Source: Opitutaceae bacterium
GTDB lineage: Bacteria > Verrucomicrobiota > Verrucomicrobiia > Opitutales > Opitutaceae
Length of the DNA stretch: 64,000 bases
Assembly: GCA_002713695.1 (NCBI GenBank)
Contig: PAUB01000019.1
Coordinates: forward strand, 41,691-105,690
Direction: 5' to 3'
Below are positions 52,440 through 61,913 of the stretch, piece by piece. The translations under genes and the position numbers were made by a program. The notes below the pieces were generated by a model that was given only the letters and a program-made list of their open reading frames with translations, was not told the DNA's origin and ran no database searches. Each line of letters begins with the position of its first letter. Within the stretch, counting starts at the first letter, position 1.

Positions 52440-53927
52440 CTAGTTACCTGCGGCAGCGGCAGGGTGAGCTTTGGCTAATTCGTCGGCACCGTCGGCGCGA
52501 CCTGTTGCGCGGAGGCGTTTGAGATATTCAGGCAGCACACCACGCGTGTGCAGCGGTCCGCCTTCGAGCATTACGGTGCGCATCGGATCGTCGGCATGCG
52601 TCGCAGTGTCTAAGATTTCGCCCATCCATTTATCGAGCAACGCGATCCCATGATTGCTCACATCGACTTTCGTAGGCGCGAGATCTTTTTGAAGATGCGG
52701 ATCTTCAACGACATTGAAAAGCATCACCGGCGGGAATCCGTGGTAGCCGTCATGATAGGAGCGAATGCAGAGCCAGTCGTCCCAGCGGATCGAGCGTTGG
52801 CAGCTCCAGGCCATTTGCGACAACACCAACTCGGTGCGATGATCGGCCGGTTGATTCGTTTTAAACTGCGGCGCGAAGCTCTTACTATCCCAACCAACCG
52901 GCACTTCACCGCCAGCCAACTCAAGCATGGTCGCCGCCATATCACCTTGATAGATCAGCGACTCATCCACGCGACCGCGTTCACATGTAACATTCTGCGG
53001 CGGTCGAATGATCAGCGGCACGCGCGAGGTAATCGTGTCCGCGGTTTGATGATCACCATAGATATTAAACTCGCCCAGATTTTCACCATGATCGGCCGAA
53101 ATAATGATCCACGTATCGTCGAGCCAGCCACGCGCTTCGACGGCTTTTAAGACGCGCTCGATCGTGCGATCCGCATAGAGCACGCCGGTATCGTAGCCAT
53201 CGAATACTTTGCGCGCATCGGCCATGTTATTGAGCTCCGTCGGCTGACGAGGGAAGGGTTGATTAAACGGATACTCCGCGTCGAAACCGCAAACCTCACG
53301 CGCCGAATGCGGACCGTAACCCGCGCGATGTTTTGCCAGCACGTCTTCCGTATACCAGGCCGGCAACGGCGTATCCGCAAAGGGCTCTCCAAATTCTTCC
53401 GGCGTTTTATACGGCGTGTGCGGATCCCAAATATTCACGTGTAGAAACCAGTTGTCGGCATCGTCCGGTTGACGATTCACCCAATCGAGTGCGAGCGGTT
53501 CGACGACATCGGCATTCTCCAACCCGCCACCACCATTGTTATAAATTTCGTTGAAACCCGCATACCAATGCCACGCCGAATGACGTTCGCCAAAGCTGCT
53601 AATCGTGGCGGTGCGGAGGCCTTGATCGTGCAGGCAACGCATCCAGTTCGCTTGGCCATGTTGTGAAATGAAATCGCGGCGCACGCCTTCGTTAAACATC
53701 TCCGAGGCCGTGCCGCCGTGATTGACCACGCCGTTATGAATCCCGAATCGGCCACTGAAGAGCGCGGTGCGCGAGGGGAGACAGGGCGCATCCGAAACAT
53801 GGCAGCCATTAAACTGCACGCCGTCTGCCGCCATGCGGTCGATACAAGGGCTGGTTGCCCGGTGATAGCCATAGCAGCCGAGATGATCGGCCCGCAGAGA
53901 ATCAATATCGAAGTAGAGGATGCGCAT
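52440..53927 (-). CDS. Formylglycine-dependent sulfatase
   Basis: A 495-residue type I sulfatase. Metal site FDIDSLRADHLGCYGY, the modification motif CLPSRTALFSG (Cys to formylglycine) and SADHGENLGEF are all present. No signal peptide is seen, so it would act on sulfated sugars inside the cell. The activating enzyme (FGE) is not in the window. First gene of the four-gene unit sulfatase-fucU-AKR-dehydrogenase; two perfect palindromes lie upstream. Confidence 0.92.
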   Translation of the reverse strand: MRILYFDIDSLRADHLGCYGYHRATSPCIDRMAADGVQFNGCHVSDAPCLPSRTALFSGRFGIHNGVVNHGGTASEMFNEGVRRDFISQHGQANWMRCLHDQGLRTATISSFGERHSAWHWYAGFNEIYNNGGGGLENADVVEPLALDWVNRQPDDADNWFLHVNIWDPHTPYKTPEEFGEPFADTPLPAWYTEDVLAKHRAGYGPHSAREVCGFDAEYPFNQPFPRQPTELNNMADARKVFDGYDTGVLYADRTIERVLKAVEARGWLDDTWIIISADHGENLGEFNIYGDHQTADTITSRVPLIIRPPQNVTCERGRVDESLIYQGDMAATMLELAGGEVPVGWDSKSFAPQFKTNQPADHRTELVLSQMAWSCQRSIRWDDWLCIRSYHDGYHGFPPVMLFNVVEDPHLQKDLAPTKVDVSNHGIALLDKWMGEILDTATHADDPMRTVMLEGGPLHTRGVLPEYLKRLRATGRADGADELAKAHPAAAAGN

Positions 53928-54057
53928 AAGAGAGGGGATTACGAGAGGAACAGCGCTTCAGGCTGATCTCTCTCCATGCAATAAGCCGCGCCCCCTTTCG
54001 CAATCGGAAAAGCACGACGCGAGCTCAACCGAGCTACTTGAGTGGTGAATCACCCTG

Positions 54058-54072
54058 TTGTTTCAGAAACAA
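54058..54072. promoter_or_regulatory. Perfect 15-base palindrome, candidate operator 1
   Basis: TTGTTTCAGAAACAA is a perfect inverted repeat (7+1+7) about 131 bases upstream of the sulfatase start, in the gap to the site-2 protease gene. AT-rich and without a T run, so not a terminator. Confidence 0.4.
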
Positions 54073-54101
54073 AATAGCTCAAAATATTATTCCGCGAAGC
54101 C

Positions 54102-54117
54102 TGCGTTATATAACGCA
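54102..54117. promoter_or_regulatory. Perfect 16-base palindrome, candidate operator 2
   Basis: TGCGTTATATAACGCA is perfectly self-complementary. It lies 30 bases from the first palindrome and about 175 bases upstream of the sulfatase start. The TTATATAA core could also be a promoter -10 region. Confidence 0.4.
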
Positions 54118-54129
54118 CTAGCGATCACA

Positions 54130-54885
54130 CTACAAAATTGGCGGTTCTTCGCTCTGCCTCTCGCGATGCATGCGGGCGAGCATTTCACGCCAGTGCGCAT
54201 CTTCGAACTCGCGTCGCTTGACCGCTTTGTATTCTGCATCGCCGGCCATGAAAATGAACCCAAACAGCAGGGCTCCGAGCCAGCTATCTAACCAGAAATA
54301 CATCACGTAGGCGCCGCCGACCGAAAGCACTTTTCCCACGAGTGATGCCCATTGAGTCGCTTTGAGATAAGTGAACTTGGTCGCCAGTAACGCCCGAAAG
54401 ATACGACCACCATCCATCGGAAATACGGGCACGAGATTAAACACACCCATGACTAAGTTGGCCCAGAGCAGCTGAAAGAGCAGGCCCTGAGCAGAGTAGA
54501 ACATGATGTGCTGCGGCAATTGGTTGACCGGCCACCAGAGCAGGGCGGCCAGCACGAAATTGACCGCTGGTCCCGCAATGGTGATCACGAGTTCCTTACT
54601 CGGTTCACGAGGAAGCGAATCGAATTCGGCCATCCCGCCAATCGGCATGAGTAGGATTCGTCGCACGCCCACACCGTAGCGTCGCGCCGCAAACGAATGA
54701 CCGAGTTCATGAAGCACCACGCAGGCAAAAAACGCGCAAACGGTCAGCACGCTCCAGATCAAACCCGTCACACCTTGCGCCATCCAGCCCTGGTAGCCGA
54801 TATACGCGAGCAGAAGGAGAAAGCTGTAATGAACCGAAAGCGGGATCCTGCTGATTTTAAAAAGGTGCCAAGACCAAGACGACAT
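54130..54885 (-). CDS. Site-2 protease (M50 family) membrane metalloprotease
   Basis: About 251 residues from ATG 54885 ([13 protein letters not shown]). Five or six hydrophobic segments; zinc motif [16 protein letters not shown] and the third ligand region [14 protein letters not shown]. The family cuts membrane-embedded regulators in regulated intramembrane proteolysis; the substrate is unknown. Divergent from the NtrC-type regulator with 72 bases between starts. Confidence 0.9.
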   Translation of the reverse strand: MSSWSWHLFKISRIPLSVHYSFLLLLAYIGYQGWMAQGVTGLIWSVLTVCAFFACVVLHELGHSFAARRYGVGVRRILLMPIGGMAEFDSLPREPSKELVITIAGPAVNFVLAALLWWPVNQLPQHIMFYSAQGLLFQLLWANLVMGVFNLVPVFPMDGGRIFRALLATKFTYLKATQWASLVGKVLSVGGAYVMYFWLDSWLGALLFGFIFMAGDAEYKAVKRREFEDAHWREMLARMHRERQSEEPPIL

Positions 54886-54956
54886 GGCTTCACGAAAACC
54901 CACACTTGCGGTTTCGCCAGCGTGAAGTTTATTTCGGAGCTCTCACGTCCGCTACC

Positions 54957-56372
54957 ATGTCAGCACCTAAATCATCCACCATACTCATCATCGACGATGA
55001 CACCGAGGTGCGCTACTCGCTCTCACGGGTGCTCACCTCAAAAGGATATGACGTGTCCGAAGCGAGCAGTGGCGAGAAAGGTGTCGCCATCGTTAAGAAA
55101 GGACCGGCACCCGATTTGATCTTTCTCGATGTGCGCATGGCTGGGATGAGCGGAATCGAAGCGCTCCAACACATTTGCTCATCGAATCGCCAACAGCTGG
55201 TGATCCTGATGACTGCGTTTGGCACCGCCCAAACCGCAATCGAAGCAATGAAATACGGCGCTTTCGATTACATCATGAAACCTTTTGATCCGGAGAAAAT
55301 TCTCTCGCTCGCTTCGAAAGCCCTCCAGATCCATGCCGATCTCAATGCCGTCGGCGATTATGAATCGACGGTCAACGTCGATGATTATCGCGAAGGTATC
55401 GTGGGTTCTGCTCCGGTCATGCAGGATGTGTTTAAAACCATCGGACAGGTGACCGCGAGTGATGTCACCGTAATGATCACCGGCGAGAGCGGCACCGGCA
55501 AAGAGCTGATCGCCAATTCGATTTGGAAACATTCGCATCGCTCTACTAAGGAATTCATCGCGGTTAACTGCGCGGCGATTCCCGACAACCTGATTGAGAG
55601 CGAACTCTTCGGTCATGAGAAAGGTTCCTTCACCGGAGCGACCACGCAGCGCATCGGCAAATTCGAGCTCTGCGATCAAGGCACCATCTTTCTCGATGAA
55701 ATCGGCGATATGGCACTCGCTACTCAAACCAAGATTCTGCGCGTGCTCCAGCAGGGTGAAATCCAGCGGGTAGGGGGCACTAGTTCATTGAAGGTAGATG
55801 TGCGGATCATCGCCGCGACGAATAAAGACCTCGAATCGATGGTGAAGGCCAAGACCTTCCGCGAAGATCTTTACTACCGTCTCAACATCGTGCGGATTAA
55901 AATACCGCCTCTCCGGGATCGCTCGACAGATATACCCCAAATTGTCGACTTCTGCCTGCAAAAACTCGCCATAGAAAAGAAGACGCGCGTCACCAAGGTT
56001 TCGCCCGAAGCGCTCGCGTTACTCACGAAACACAATTGGCCCGGCAATGTGCGCGAACTGGAAAACACGATCTACCGCAGCGCGGTGATCGCCCAAGGCG
56101 ATGCTATTCTCGTCAACGACCTTCCGGCTGAGCTAGGTGGTTCGGCCAGCGAATCAATTCCGGTAGCCGAGACGACCGGCGAATCGAATTTCACGGTCGA
56201 AGCCGCTTTAAATTTTCTGCATAGTGAATTGGTCGATTCGGAGGCAGGCATGCTCAGCACGGTGCAACGTGAACTCGCGCAGCGCACACTGGCTTCGCTC
56301 AATGGAGATGAGGCGGCTACGGCCAAGAAACTCGGCATCACCAAGCCCGCGCTGAAGAAGCTCCTCGGCTAG
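54957..56372 (+). CDS. Sigma-54-dependent response regulator (NtrC family)
   Basis: A 471-residue regulator from ATG 54957 ([15 protein letters not shown]). Receiver domain (about 1-120) with phospho-acceptor Asp in [13 protein letters not shown]+ domain with Walker [13 protein letters not shown], the sigma-54 contact loop [15 protein letters not shown] and Walker [13 protein letters not shown]-terminal Fis-like helix-turn-helix ([14 protein letters not shown]). Sensor kinase not adjacent. A sigma-54-type promoter is found at 32.69 kb in this window. Confidence 0.93.
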   Translation: MSAPKSSTILIIDDDTEVRYSLSRVLTSKGYDVSEASSGEKGVAIVKKGPAPDLIFLDVRMAGMSGIEALQHICSSNRQQLVILMTAFGTAQTAIEAMKYGAFDYIMKPFDPEKILSLASKALQIHADLNAVGDYESTVNVDDYREGIVGSAPVMQDVFKTIGQVTASDVTVMITGESGTGKELIANSIWKHSHRSTKEFIAVNCAAIPDNLIESELFGHEKGSFTGATTQRIGKFELCDQGTIFLDEIGDMALATQTKILRVLQQGEIQRVGGTSSLKVDVRIIAATNKDLESMVKAKTFREDLYYRLNIVRIKIPPLRDRSTDIPQIVDFCLQKLAIEKKTRVTKVSPEALALLTKHNWPGNVRELENTIYRSAVIAQGDAILVNDLPAELGGSASESIPVAETTGESNFTVEAALNFLHSELVDSEAGMLSTVQRELAQRTLASLNGDEAATAKKLGITKPALKKLLG

Positions 56373-56442
56373 CTCGCGCTTTAGTCTGAGGTAGCGGCAG
56401 CTCTCGCTTTACATCGCGCGAAGCCTTCTTCGTGCTGTCGCG

Positions 56443-58167
56443 ATGCAATTGCACCCCCAGGCCGAGCGCCTGCCTTTCGCACATTACGGACCATTCGTGA
56501 CCACCGGTGACGGAGGCGTTCTCTGTTTCGACGCGCACCATGCTCATCGCAGTGATGACGAAGGCGTGACCTGGGATTCGTTCCCCCTGTTTGCTAATCA
56601 AAAGAAATACCGCACAAGCATCGAACGCGCTCTGCTTCGCACTCGCGATGGCACGACAATCGCCGCTTGGATCAATTTAGAAGAAATTGAGCGGGGACTT
56701 GCTCATGATTGGGGTGCTTCACCAGAAGAATTCGACCACTGGATCTTACCGAGTTATATCTCTCGTAGTCACGACGACGGGCTTACTTGGGATGAACCTA
56801 TCTTAATCAATCGTCCTTGGTGCGGCTGTTTCCATTCGATGATCCAAACCCGCAGCGGCCGTATCGTGCTCGTAGGGCAGGAAATCATTCCTGAATGGCG
56901 TCATGCCACAGTGATGTTCGTCTCTGATGACAAAGGTGCGACGTGGCAGCGCAGCAACATCCTCGACAACGGCATCGGCCGCCACGATCACGCCGGTTCG
57001 TGCGAAGCCACCGTCATTCAACGTCCTGACGATTCGCTCTACCTGCTTTTGCGCAATGAATCAGGTTTCCTTACCGAATCCATTTCCACTGACGAGGGGC
57101 TCACTTGGCCCGAGCAGGAATCAACCACGATTCCGAGCGTCACCTGTTGCGCGCAGATGAGCACGCTTGCTGACGGCACGGTGACTCTGCTTTGGAATCC
57201 ACCCCCACGCTACGATCCCGTTTCTCCGGCGGCCCATGATGAAATGGCAGGTCGCCCCGAGCTAGCAGCTCGCGATGAGCTGGCGTTGGCACTTTCCCGC
57301 GATGGCGGCGTGACTTGGGAGACCCACGGCATCGTCGCGGCCGATTACAGTCGCGTGCGTGACTTGCCCGAATATATCCGGGCATCCTACCCGTATCTCT
57401 ACGAACGTCGCCCCGGTGAAGTCTGGATCACCACCATGTTTGGCGATGTGCGGATAAAACTCGATCCCAAGAACCTCCATGAGGGCGAGATACCACTACC
57501 ACCGCTTGTCATCATGTTCGGAGATTCCACGACGGCTCGACGCCCCGACGAAGTGAAGTCCGTCTATGCCGATCGTCTCAAGAAGCATCTCATCGCAGCA
57601 GGGATCGATCACACAGTCGCCAATCGCGGCGTGCCCGCCAACGACACCTCCCACGCCATGGCGCGTTTCGACGGCGATGTGCTCGCGTTCAATCCATCAC
57701 TCGTCGTCATCCAATTCGGTCTGAACGATGCCGCGGTCGATGTCTGGCGTGAGCCACCCGCCACTGCACCTCGCGTCTCCCAAGCTGACTACATCGCCAA
57801 TCTCGAATCGATAATCAATCGGCTCAAGGAGAGGGGTATCCCCGTGATTCTGATGACTCCTAATCGCATGTATTGGTCTCCACTACTACTCGAACGCTAC
57901 GACACCGCGCCCTATGACGGATCGAATCCCGAGAGCTTCAATCAGCTTCACATCGACAACTACGCCGCCGCCATGCGCGACCTAGCTGCGCGTGAAGACG
58001 TGCCGTTGATCGATGTTAATCAAGCCTATCTCGATTCCGGGGATCCGCGCCAATTTCTGCTCACGCGGTGCATGCAGCATCCCAACGATGCCGGACACAA
58101 ACTCGTCGCTGATCTCCTCGCGCCGGTGGTCATCAACTTGCTTCAGGCGGGTTCGGCCAAATCTTAA
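56443..58167 (+). CDS. Fusion: sialidase-like propeller + SGNH/GDSL hydrolase
   Basis: A 574-residue cytoplasmic protein. Residues about 1-345 are a BNR/sialidase-type beta propeller with Asp-box-like blades (HRSDDEGVTWDS, SRSHDDGLTWDE, VSDDKGATWQRS, STDEGLTWPE, SRDGGVTWET). Residues about 355-574 are an SGNH esterase: MFGDSTTARR (Ser), VANRGVPANDTS (Gly), QFGLNDA (Asn) and MQHPNDAGHKLVADLL (Asp-His). Together they suggest removal of sugar and of acetyl groups from one glycan, perhaps an acetylated sialic-acid-like sugar. No signal peptide. A NagA-like gene follows after the DTW gene. Confidence 0.82.
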   Translation: MQLHPQAERLPFAHYGPFVTTGDGGVLCFDAHHAHRSDDEGVTWDSFPLFANQKKYRTSIERALLRTRDGTTIAAWINLEEIERGLAHDWGASPEEFDHWILPSYISRSHDDGLTWDEPILINRPWCGCFHSMIQTRSGRIVLVGQEIIPEWRHATVMFVSDDKGATWQRSNILDNGIGRHDHAGSCEATVIQRPDDSLYLLLRNESGFLTESISTDEGLTWPEQESTTIPSVTCCAQMSTLADGTVTLLWNPPPRYDPVSPAAHDEMAGRPELAARDELALALSRDGGVTWETHGIVAADYSRVRDLPEYIRASYPYLYERRPGEVWITTMFGDVRIKLDPKNLHEGEIPLPPLVIMFGDSTTARRPDEVKSVYADRLKKHLIAAGIDHTVANRGVPANDTSHAMARFDGDVLAFNPSLVVIQFGLNDAAVDVWREPPATAPRVSQADYIANLESIINRLKERGIPVILMTPNRMYWSPLLLERYDTAPYDGSNPESFNQLHIDNYAAAMRDLAAREDVPLIDVNQAYLDSGDPRQFLLTRCMQHPNDAGHKLVADLLAPVVINLLQAGSAKS

Positions 58168-58864
58168 GGTATCGCCTCCTCGAACCGCTTTTACCGCGGA
58201 AAGGTTTGCGGTCACTCGTTTTACCATAGGCCTGCCGGCGATAACCGCCGAGTGTCGAATCAGACGCACAATCCATTTGAAACTTCTGCATGCGATCAAA
58301 GATCGAGTGCAGTTGCTCGGGTAGAGAGTAAGTGTCTAGCCCGCTTTTCTCCAAAACCGTGAGTAGCTCGTGCATGGATTCCAGAGTCGAAAGGCATCCC
58401 TGCTGGGGTTGATGTTTGATCACGTAGCGACTCGGCGCCGTGGGAATAAACATGATGCGAGGCAACCGTTGCAGAGTAGGGCTGATCCTCAGCATCTTGC
58501 GCGCGCCACTCCAAGTCGCATCAATGATAAAAACCTGTAGTGGCTTGCGGGTAAGCTCGGAGGGAAGAGGATCCTTGGATGAGAGATTATGCGCTTCTAG
58601 TCCCGGATAAAGGAGCACCGAATGATATTCCGGATCAGCGATCTGTCGTTGCACGATTTCATTATCGTCAAAACCCATGCCCATCTGAATTTCGCTATTC
58701 GGTAAGCACAGATGCGCCAATCGCCCTGTGTTTGCTTTCTCACGCTTGAACTCCTTCGGGTGCATCAGGAGCACGAATTTCGTGCGCGTGGGCATCGGCG
58801 TGATCGAATCACACCAACAAAGCTTCTGCGGCCAGAAACAGCGATAGCAGGTCACGCGCCCCAT
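58133..58864 (-). CDS. DTW-domain tRNA modification protein, copy 2
   Basis: About 243 residues from ATG 58864 (MGRVTCYRCFWPQKLCWC); an upstream ATG at 58948 lacks family sequence. Cys cluster CYRCFWPQKLCWC, LLMHPKEFKREKANTG and the motif IDATWSGARKM. The Asp-X-Thr-Trp spacer is Ala here, versus Gly in copy 1. A C-terminal basic tail (RKPFRGKSGSRRR) is absent from copy 1. The 3' end overlaps the SGNH fusion gene by 35 bases. Confidence 0.85.
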   Translation of the reverse strand: MGRVTCYRCFWPQKLCWCDSITPMPTRTKFVLLMHPKEFKREKANTGRLAHLCLPNSEIQMGMGFDDNEIVQRQIADPEYHSVLLYPGLEAHNLSSKDPLPSELTRKPLQVFIIDATWSGARKMLRISPTLQRLPRIMFIPTAPSRYVIKHQPQQGCLSTLESMHELLTVLEKSGLDTYSLPEQLHSIFDRMQKFQMDCASDSTLGGYRRQAYGKTSDRKPFRGKSGSRRRYLKIWPNPPEAS

Positions 58865-58976
58865 CGTGAGAGAAGCGCTGCGCCTAATCGCTGATCCGAC
58901 TGAAGTAATACCATTACTCACACTGTTCGTTTCCTGTGTGCTCGCCAAGACCGCACTTTATTCTCATCAGAAAAAG

Positions 58977-60128
58977 ATGCCCTCGATCCTCATTCGCCAC
59001 TGTCGCGCGATTTGCGCTGATCACGTGTTACCCGACGCCACCATCTTGATCAAAGATGGCCTGATCAAAGAGATCGGGGCCGATGCGGAGATCCGCTCCG
59101 ACGCGACTACCGTCATCGATGCACAAGGCCAGTATCTCGCGCCGGGCTTCGTCGATGTGCATTGCCATGGCGATGGCACAAACCGCTTCTTCGACGATCC
59201 CACCACCGTTTCGCGCAACCTCTTACAGCAGGGCACCACGACCGTTTTAGCCACGCTCGGGTATTCGGATATGAAATCGGGAAATATCGACCGTCAGCTA
59301 CGTGATTTTCAGCAAACCACTCAATCGCTCGAAACTTCAAACATCGCCGGTATTCACATGGAAGGGCCCTACGTGAATCCGAAATACGGCGCGCAAACCA
59401 ATCGCGGTGTGATCAAAAATCCCGATGCCAATGAATATCGCACTTGGCTCGAAGAATTCGGCGACTTGATCAAGTGGTGGACCTGCGCACCTGAATTGCC
59501 CGGCGCGATTCCATTTATCGAAACAGCAGTGCAGAATGGCGGCGTAGTCGGGGCAGGGCATAGTGAAGCCACCCCCGAGCAACTTAAGGCCGCGATCGAT
59601 GCGGGCCTGCGAGTCGTCACGCATTGGAGCAACGCCACGGGCAATCCCATTGCCGCTCAATACAAAGGCACGCGTTATCCGGGCATCGATGAAGCCGCGC
59701 TCGTCTTCGATGAACTCACCGCCGAAATCATTCCCGACGAGCATGGCCTCCACGTGCATCCACTCATGGCGCAGCTGCTCTTCAAAGCGAAGGGCCCCGA
59801 GCGCATCATGATCATCACCGATGCGGGCTACAGCCGTGATGACGATCCGGTTGAAACCGACAAACCTTGTGACGTCTCGATCGATGGCAACGGCGATCTC
59901 GCTGGGTCGCGTCTCACGATGTCCGGTGCGTGCCGCAATTTCCAACGCTTCACGAACTGCTCATGGCCGGAACTGTTTCGCATGGCCGCGCTCAATCCCG
60001 CCGCGCTCCTTGGCCTCGACCATGAGATCGGTTCATTAGAACCGGGCAACCGTGCCGACCTCATTCTTTTTGATCACGATCTCAGCGTATCTAAAGTCTG
60101 CTTACGAGGCGTGTTTACGGAAATTTAG
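58977..60128 (+). CDS. nagA: NagA-like amidohydrolase, copy 2
   Basis: A 383-residue N-acetylglucosamine-6-phosphate deacetylase-family enzyme from ATG 58977 (MPSILIRHCRAICADH); the frame from 58866 overlaps the DTW gene. Metal and catalytic residues: DVHCHGDG, GIHMEGPYVN, GAGHSEATPEQ, VVTHWSNATG, DEHGLHVHP and ITDAGYS. Different from copy 1 in the ITDA segment and second His loop. Beside the sialidase-like fusion it could process an amino sugar released by it (inference). Confidence 0.88.
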   Translation: MPSILIRHCRAICADHVLPDATILIKDGLIKEIGADAEIRSDATTVIDAQGQYLAPGFVDVHCHGDGTNRFFDDPTTVSRNLLQQGTTTVLATLGYSDMKSGNIDRQLRDFQQTTQSLETSNIAGIHMEGPYVNPKYGAQTNRGVIKNPDANEYRTWLEEFGDLIKWWTCAPELPGAIPFIETAVQNGGVVGAGHSEATPEQLKAAIDAGLRVVTHWSNATGNPIAAQYKGTRYPGIDEAALVFDELTAEIIPDEHGLHVHPLMAQLLFKAKGPERIMIITDAGYSRDDDPVETDKPCDVSIDGNGDLAGSRLTMSGACRNFQRFTNCSWPELFRMAALNPAALLGLDHEIGSLEPGNRADLILFDHDLSVSKVCLRGVFTEI

Positions 60129-60210
60129 CACCGCGCTAAAAGCTGGTTAAAAGCTCCCATGGGCATGCTTTGAGAGTGTCGTGCGTGCTTGGATACGATT
60201 GAGTGCGGTC

Positions 60211-60510
60211 ATGAAAAACGCGACGTCGCTCCAAGCTCGCCGACTCCTTCGAGGATTCACTCTCGTCGAAATAATGGTGGTAGTTACGATTATCGGTCTC
60301 CTGGCCGCGATCGCGCTCCCTGCGCTCCAAAGCGTGCAACAAAGCGCGCAAAACAGCCGGTTCGTGAGCGATCTCCGCACCTACGCTCAAGCCTTTGAGA
60401 CCTACGCCATGGAGCACGGCACGTGGCCAACGAGCACCATTACAAGGAACGAATCATCCGCTTTAACATCACACAATATCCTCCGCCCGTCCGAATCGTC
60501 AAATGGCTGA
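60211..60510 (+). CDS. Type II secretion-type pseudopilin, truncated
   Basis: About 99 residues from ATG 60211 (MKNATSLQARRLLRGFTLVEI). Prepilin signal GFTLVEIMVVVTIIGLLAAIALPAL and then NSRFVSDLRTYAQAFETYAMEHGTWP, typical of Opitutae pseudopilins (usually about 160-180 residues). After GTWP the sequence is Ser/Asn-rich and non-family, so it has lost its C-terminal part. The stop is 8 bases from the convergent PhyH gene. Confidence 0.75.
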   Translation: MKNATSLQARRLLRGFTLVEIMVVVTIIGLLAAIALPALQSVQQSAQNSRFVSDLRTYAQAFETYAMEHGTWPTSTITRNESSALTSHNILRPSESSNG

Positions 60511-60517
60511 ACCACTA

Positions 60518-61375
60518 TCAGTTCCCGCCGATCGCTTTGACCATCGCGTGGATATTTTCACCCGGCGGGCGAGGGTTGTGAGTCCAATGCCCACTCTCAT
60601 CCACACCGCGACAGAGGATCGCGCCCTTGGTCCATCTGGGGTTGAGCGCTCTCACATCCGGTGTGCAGTAGCGAATCGTCAGACCACAGCGGCGACGATC
60701 CGAAGTGTTTTGATCCGATCCATGCGCGAGCATATCAGCATGCAGTGAAAATTCGCCCGCCTTTAACTCATCATAAACCGGCTCACCCATTTGCTCGGTG
60801 CCCTCGATTTCCTGACCGAGTACCGACTTGGTGCCGTCCGTTTCACGCCATTTCAAAAGACCTTTGTTGTGAGTTCCGGGCAAAAACTTCATTGCCGAGT
60901 TTTCTCTATCCGTATCATCGATCGCCAACCAAACAGTTACTGTGCGCGAGGGGGTAAACGGCCAGTAGGAAGCATCCTGATGCCAGGCCACATTCCGTGG
61001 ATCACCTGCCAATTTGCAGAAGAAGTGCGTGCCCCAGCTGAGGAAGTTAGGACCAAGAATATCCTGCACATGATCGAGAATGATCGGATTCATCGTGATG
61101 TCGTAGAGTCCGGCGCAGTCCGATTGAAAACCATTAATCGCATAGGCATCGAGATCACTCCGTTCACGCTGCACCCGTTCCAGCATGTCGTCGAAGTAAG
61201 CTCGATTCTGATCGGCCTCAGCCGGCGTGTAGGCAGAGAGAGGCATCACATAGCCTTGCTCGTTGTAGCCTTTGATCTGCTCCTCGGTGAGCCGGAGCGG
61301 TGCATCATTCACGACTGGCTTGAAGCTCAGATCACGCGTGTCTTTGGAAGGGGCAGGGTCAACGGGGTAGATCAT
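60518..61375 (-). CDS. Phytanoyl-CoA dioxygenase (PhyH) family protein, copy 2
   Basis: About 285 residues from ATG 61375 (MIYPVDPAPSKDTRDLSF); the ATG at 61438 adds 21 residues. Iron triad in NVAWHQDASYWPF (His, Asp) and ADMLAHGSDQN (His), with RRRCGLTIRYC supplying the 2-oxoglutarate Arg. It keeps the fold of copy 1 but has little similarity outside the motifs. Substrate unknown. Confidence 0.87.
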   Translation of the reverse strand: MIYPVDPAPSKDTRDLSFKPVVNDAPLRLTEEQIKGYNEQGYVMPLSAYTPAEADQNRAYFDDMLERVQRERSDLDAYAINGFQSDCAGLYDITMNPIILDHVQDILGPNFLSWGTHFFCKLAGDPRNVAWHQDASYWPFTPSRTVTVWLAIDDTDRENSAMKFLPGTHNKGLLKWRETDGTKSVLGQEIEGTEQMGEPVYDELKAGEFSLHADMLAHGSDQNTSDRRRCGLTIRYCTPDVRALNPRWTKGAILCRGVDESGHWTHNPRPPGENIHAMVKAIGGN

Positions 61376-61520
61376 ATAATCGCAGGGTTCTCTAATCGAT
61401 TTGGATTTGTAGGTCGCCTCTGCCTGAAGACCAGTCATTTTTAACGAATTCAGAATGCGGTAAGGCAGTGAATATTAACCGCAGATGTCACAGATTAACG
61501 CAGATGGAAAAAATCAGCAG

Positions 61521-61913
61521 TTACTGGTTCTTAGCTGATTGAATGAAGCGTTTGTATTCCAGGCGGGGACTACCGAAATTGATGAGCAAGCCACGAGCCA
61601 TCTTGGTCGCCTTCAAATAGTGAAGGACTTGAGCTGTCTCGATATCAGTCGTGGCCTTGATGGCTTTCAACTCAACGACCACCGAATCGTAGCACACAAA
61701 ATCTGCACTGTAGGGTGTTCCTAGAAGCTCACCTCTGTATTCCACCGGAATAGAATGCTCTCTCGAATAGGGTATTCCGCAGCGCTTGAATTCGAGTTCC
61801 AAGGCATCGTGATAAACAGCTTCCAGAAACCCATGACCAAACTCCTTGTGGACCGTCATGGCAGCACCAATGATAGCGTAGGTTTCCGGGTCTTGTTTGG
61901 AATCCGCATTCAT
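61521..61913 (-). CDS. GxxExxY family protein
   Basis: A 130-residue protein from ATG 61913 (MNADSKQDPETYAIIG); the ATG at 61976 falls inside a repeat. The family hallmark GHGFLEAVYHDAL is present, then RCGIPYSREHSIPVEYRG, GTPYSADFVCYDSVVVELKA and LLINFGSPRLEYKRFI. The family is of unknown function, with a PD-(D/E)XK-like look, and is often found beside repeats of this sort. Confidence 0.88.
   Translation of the reverse strand: MNADSKQDPETYAIIGAAMTVHKEFGHGFLEAVYHDALELEFKRCGIPYSREHSIPVEYRGELLGTPYSADFVCYDSVVVELKAIKATTDIETAQVLHYLKATKMARGLLINFGSPRLEYKRFIQSAKNQ

Noticed and set aside
54058..54072. Palindrome as terminator of the site-2 protease gene
   Set aside because: Low GC stem without a following T run on the minus strand.
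60503..60748. 81-codon plus-strand frame
   Set aside because: It is antisense to the PhyH copy 2 gene, which has all metal ligands; a shadow frame.
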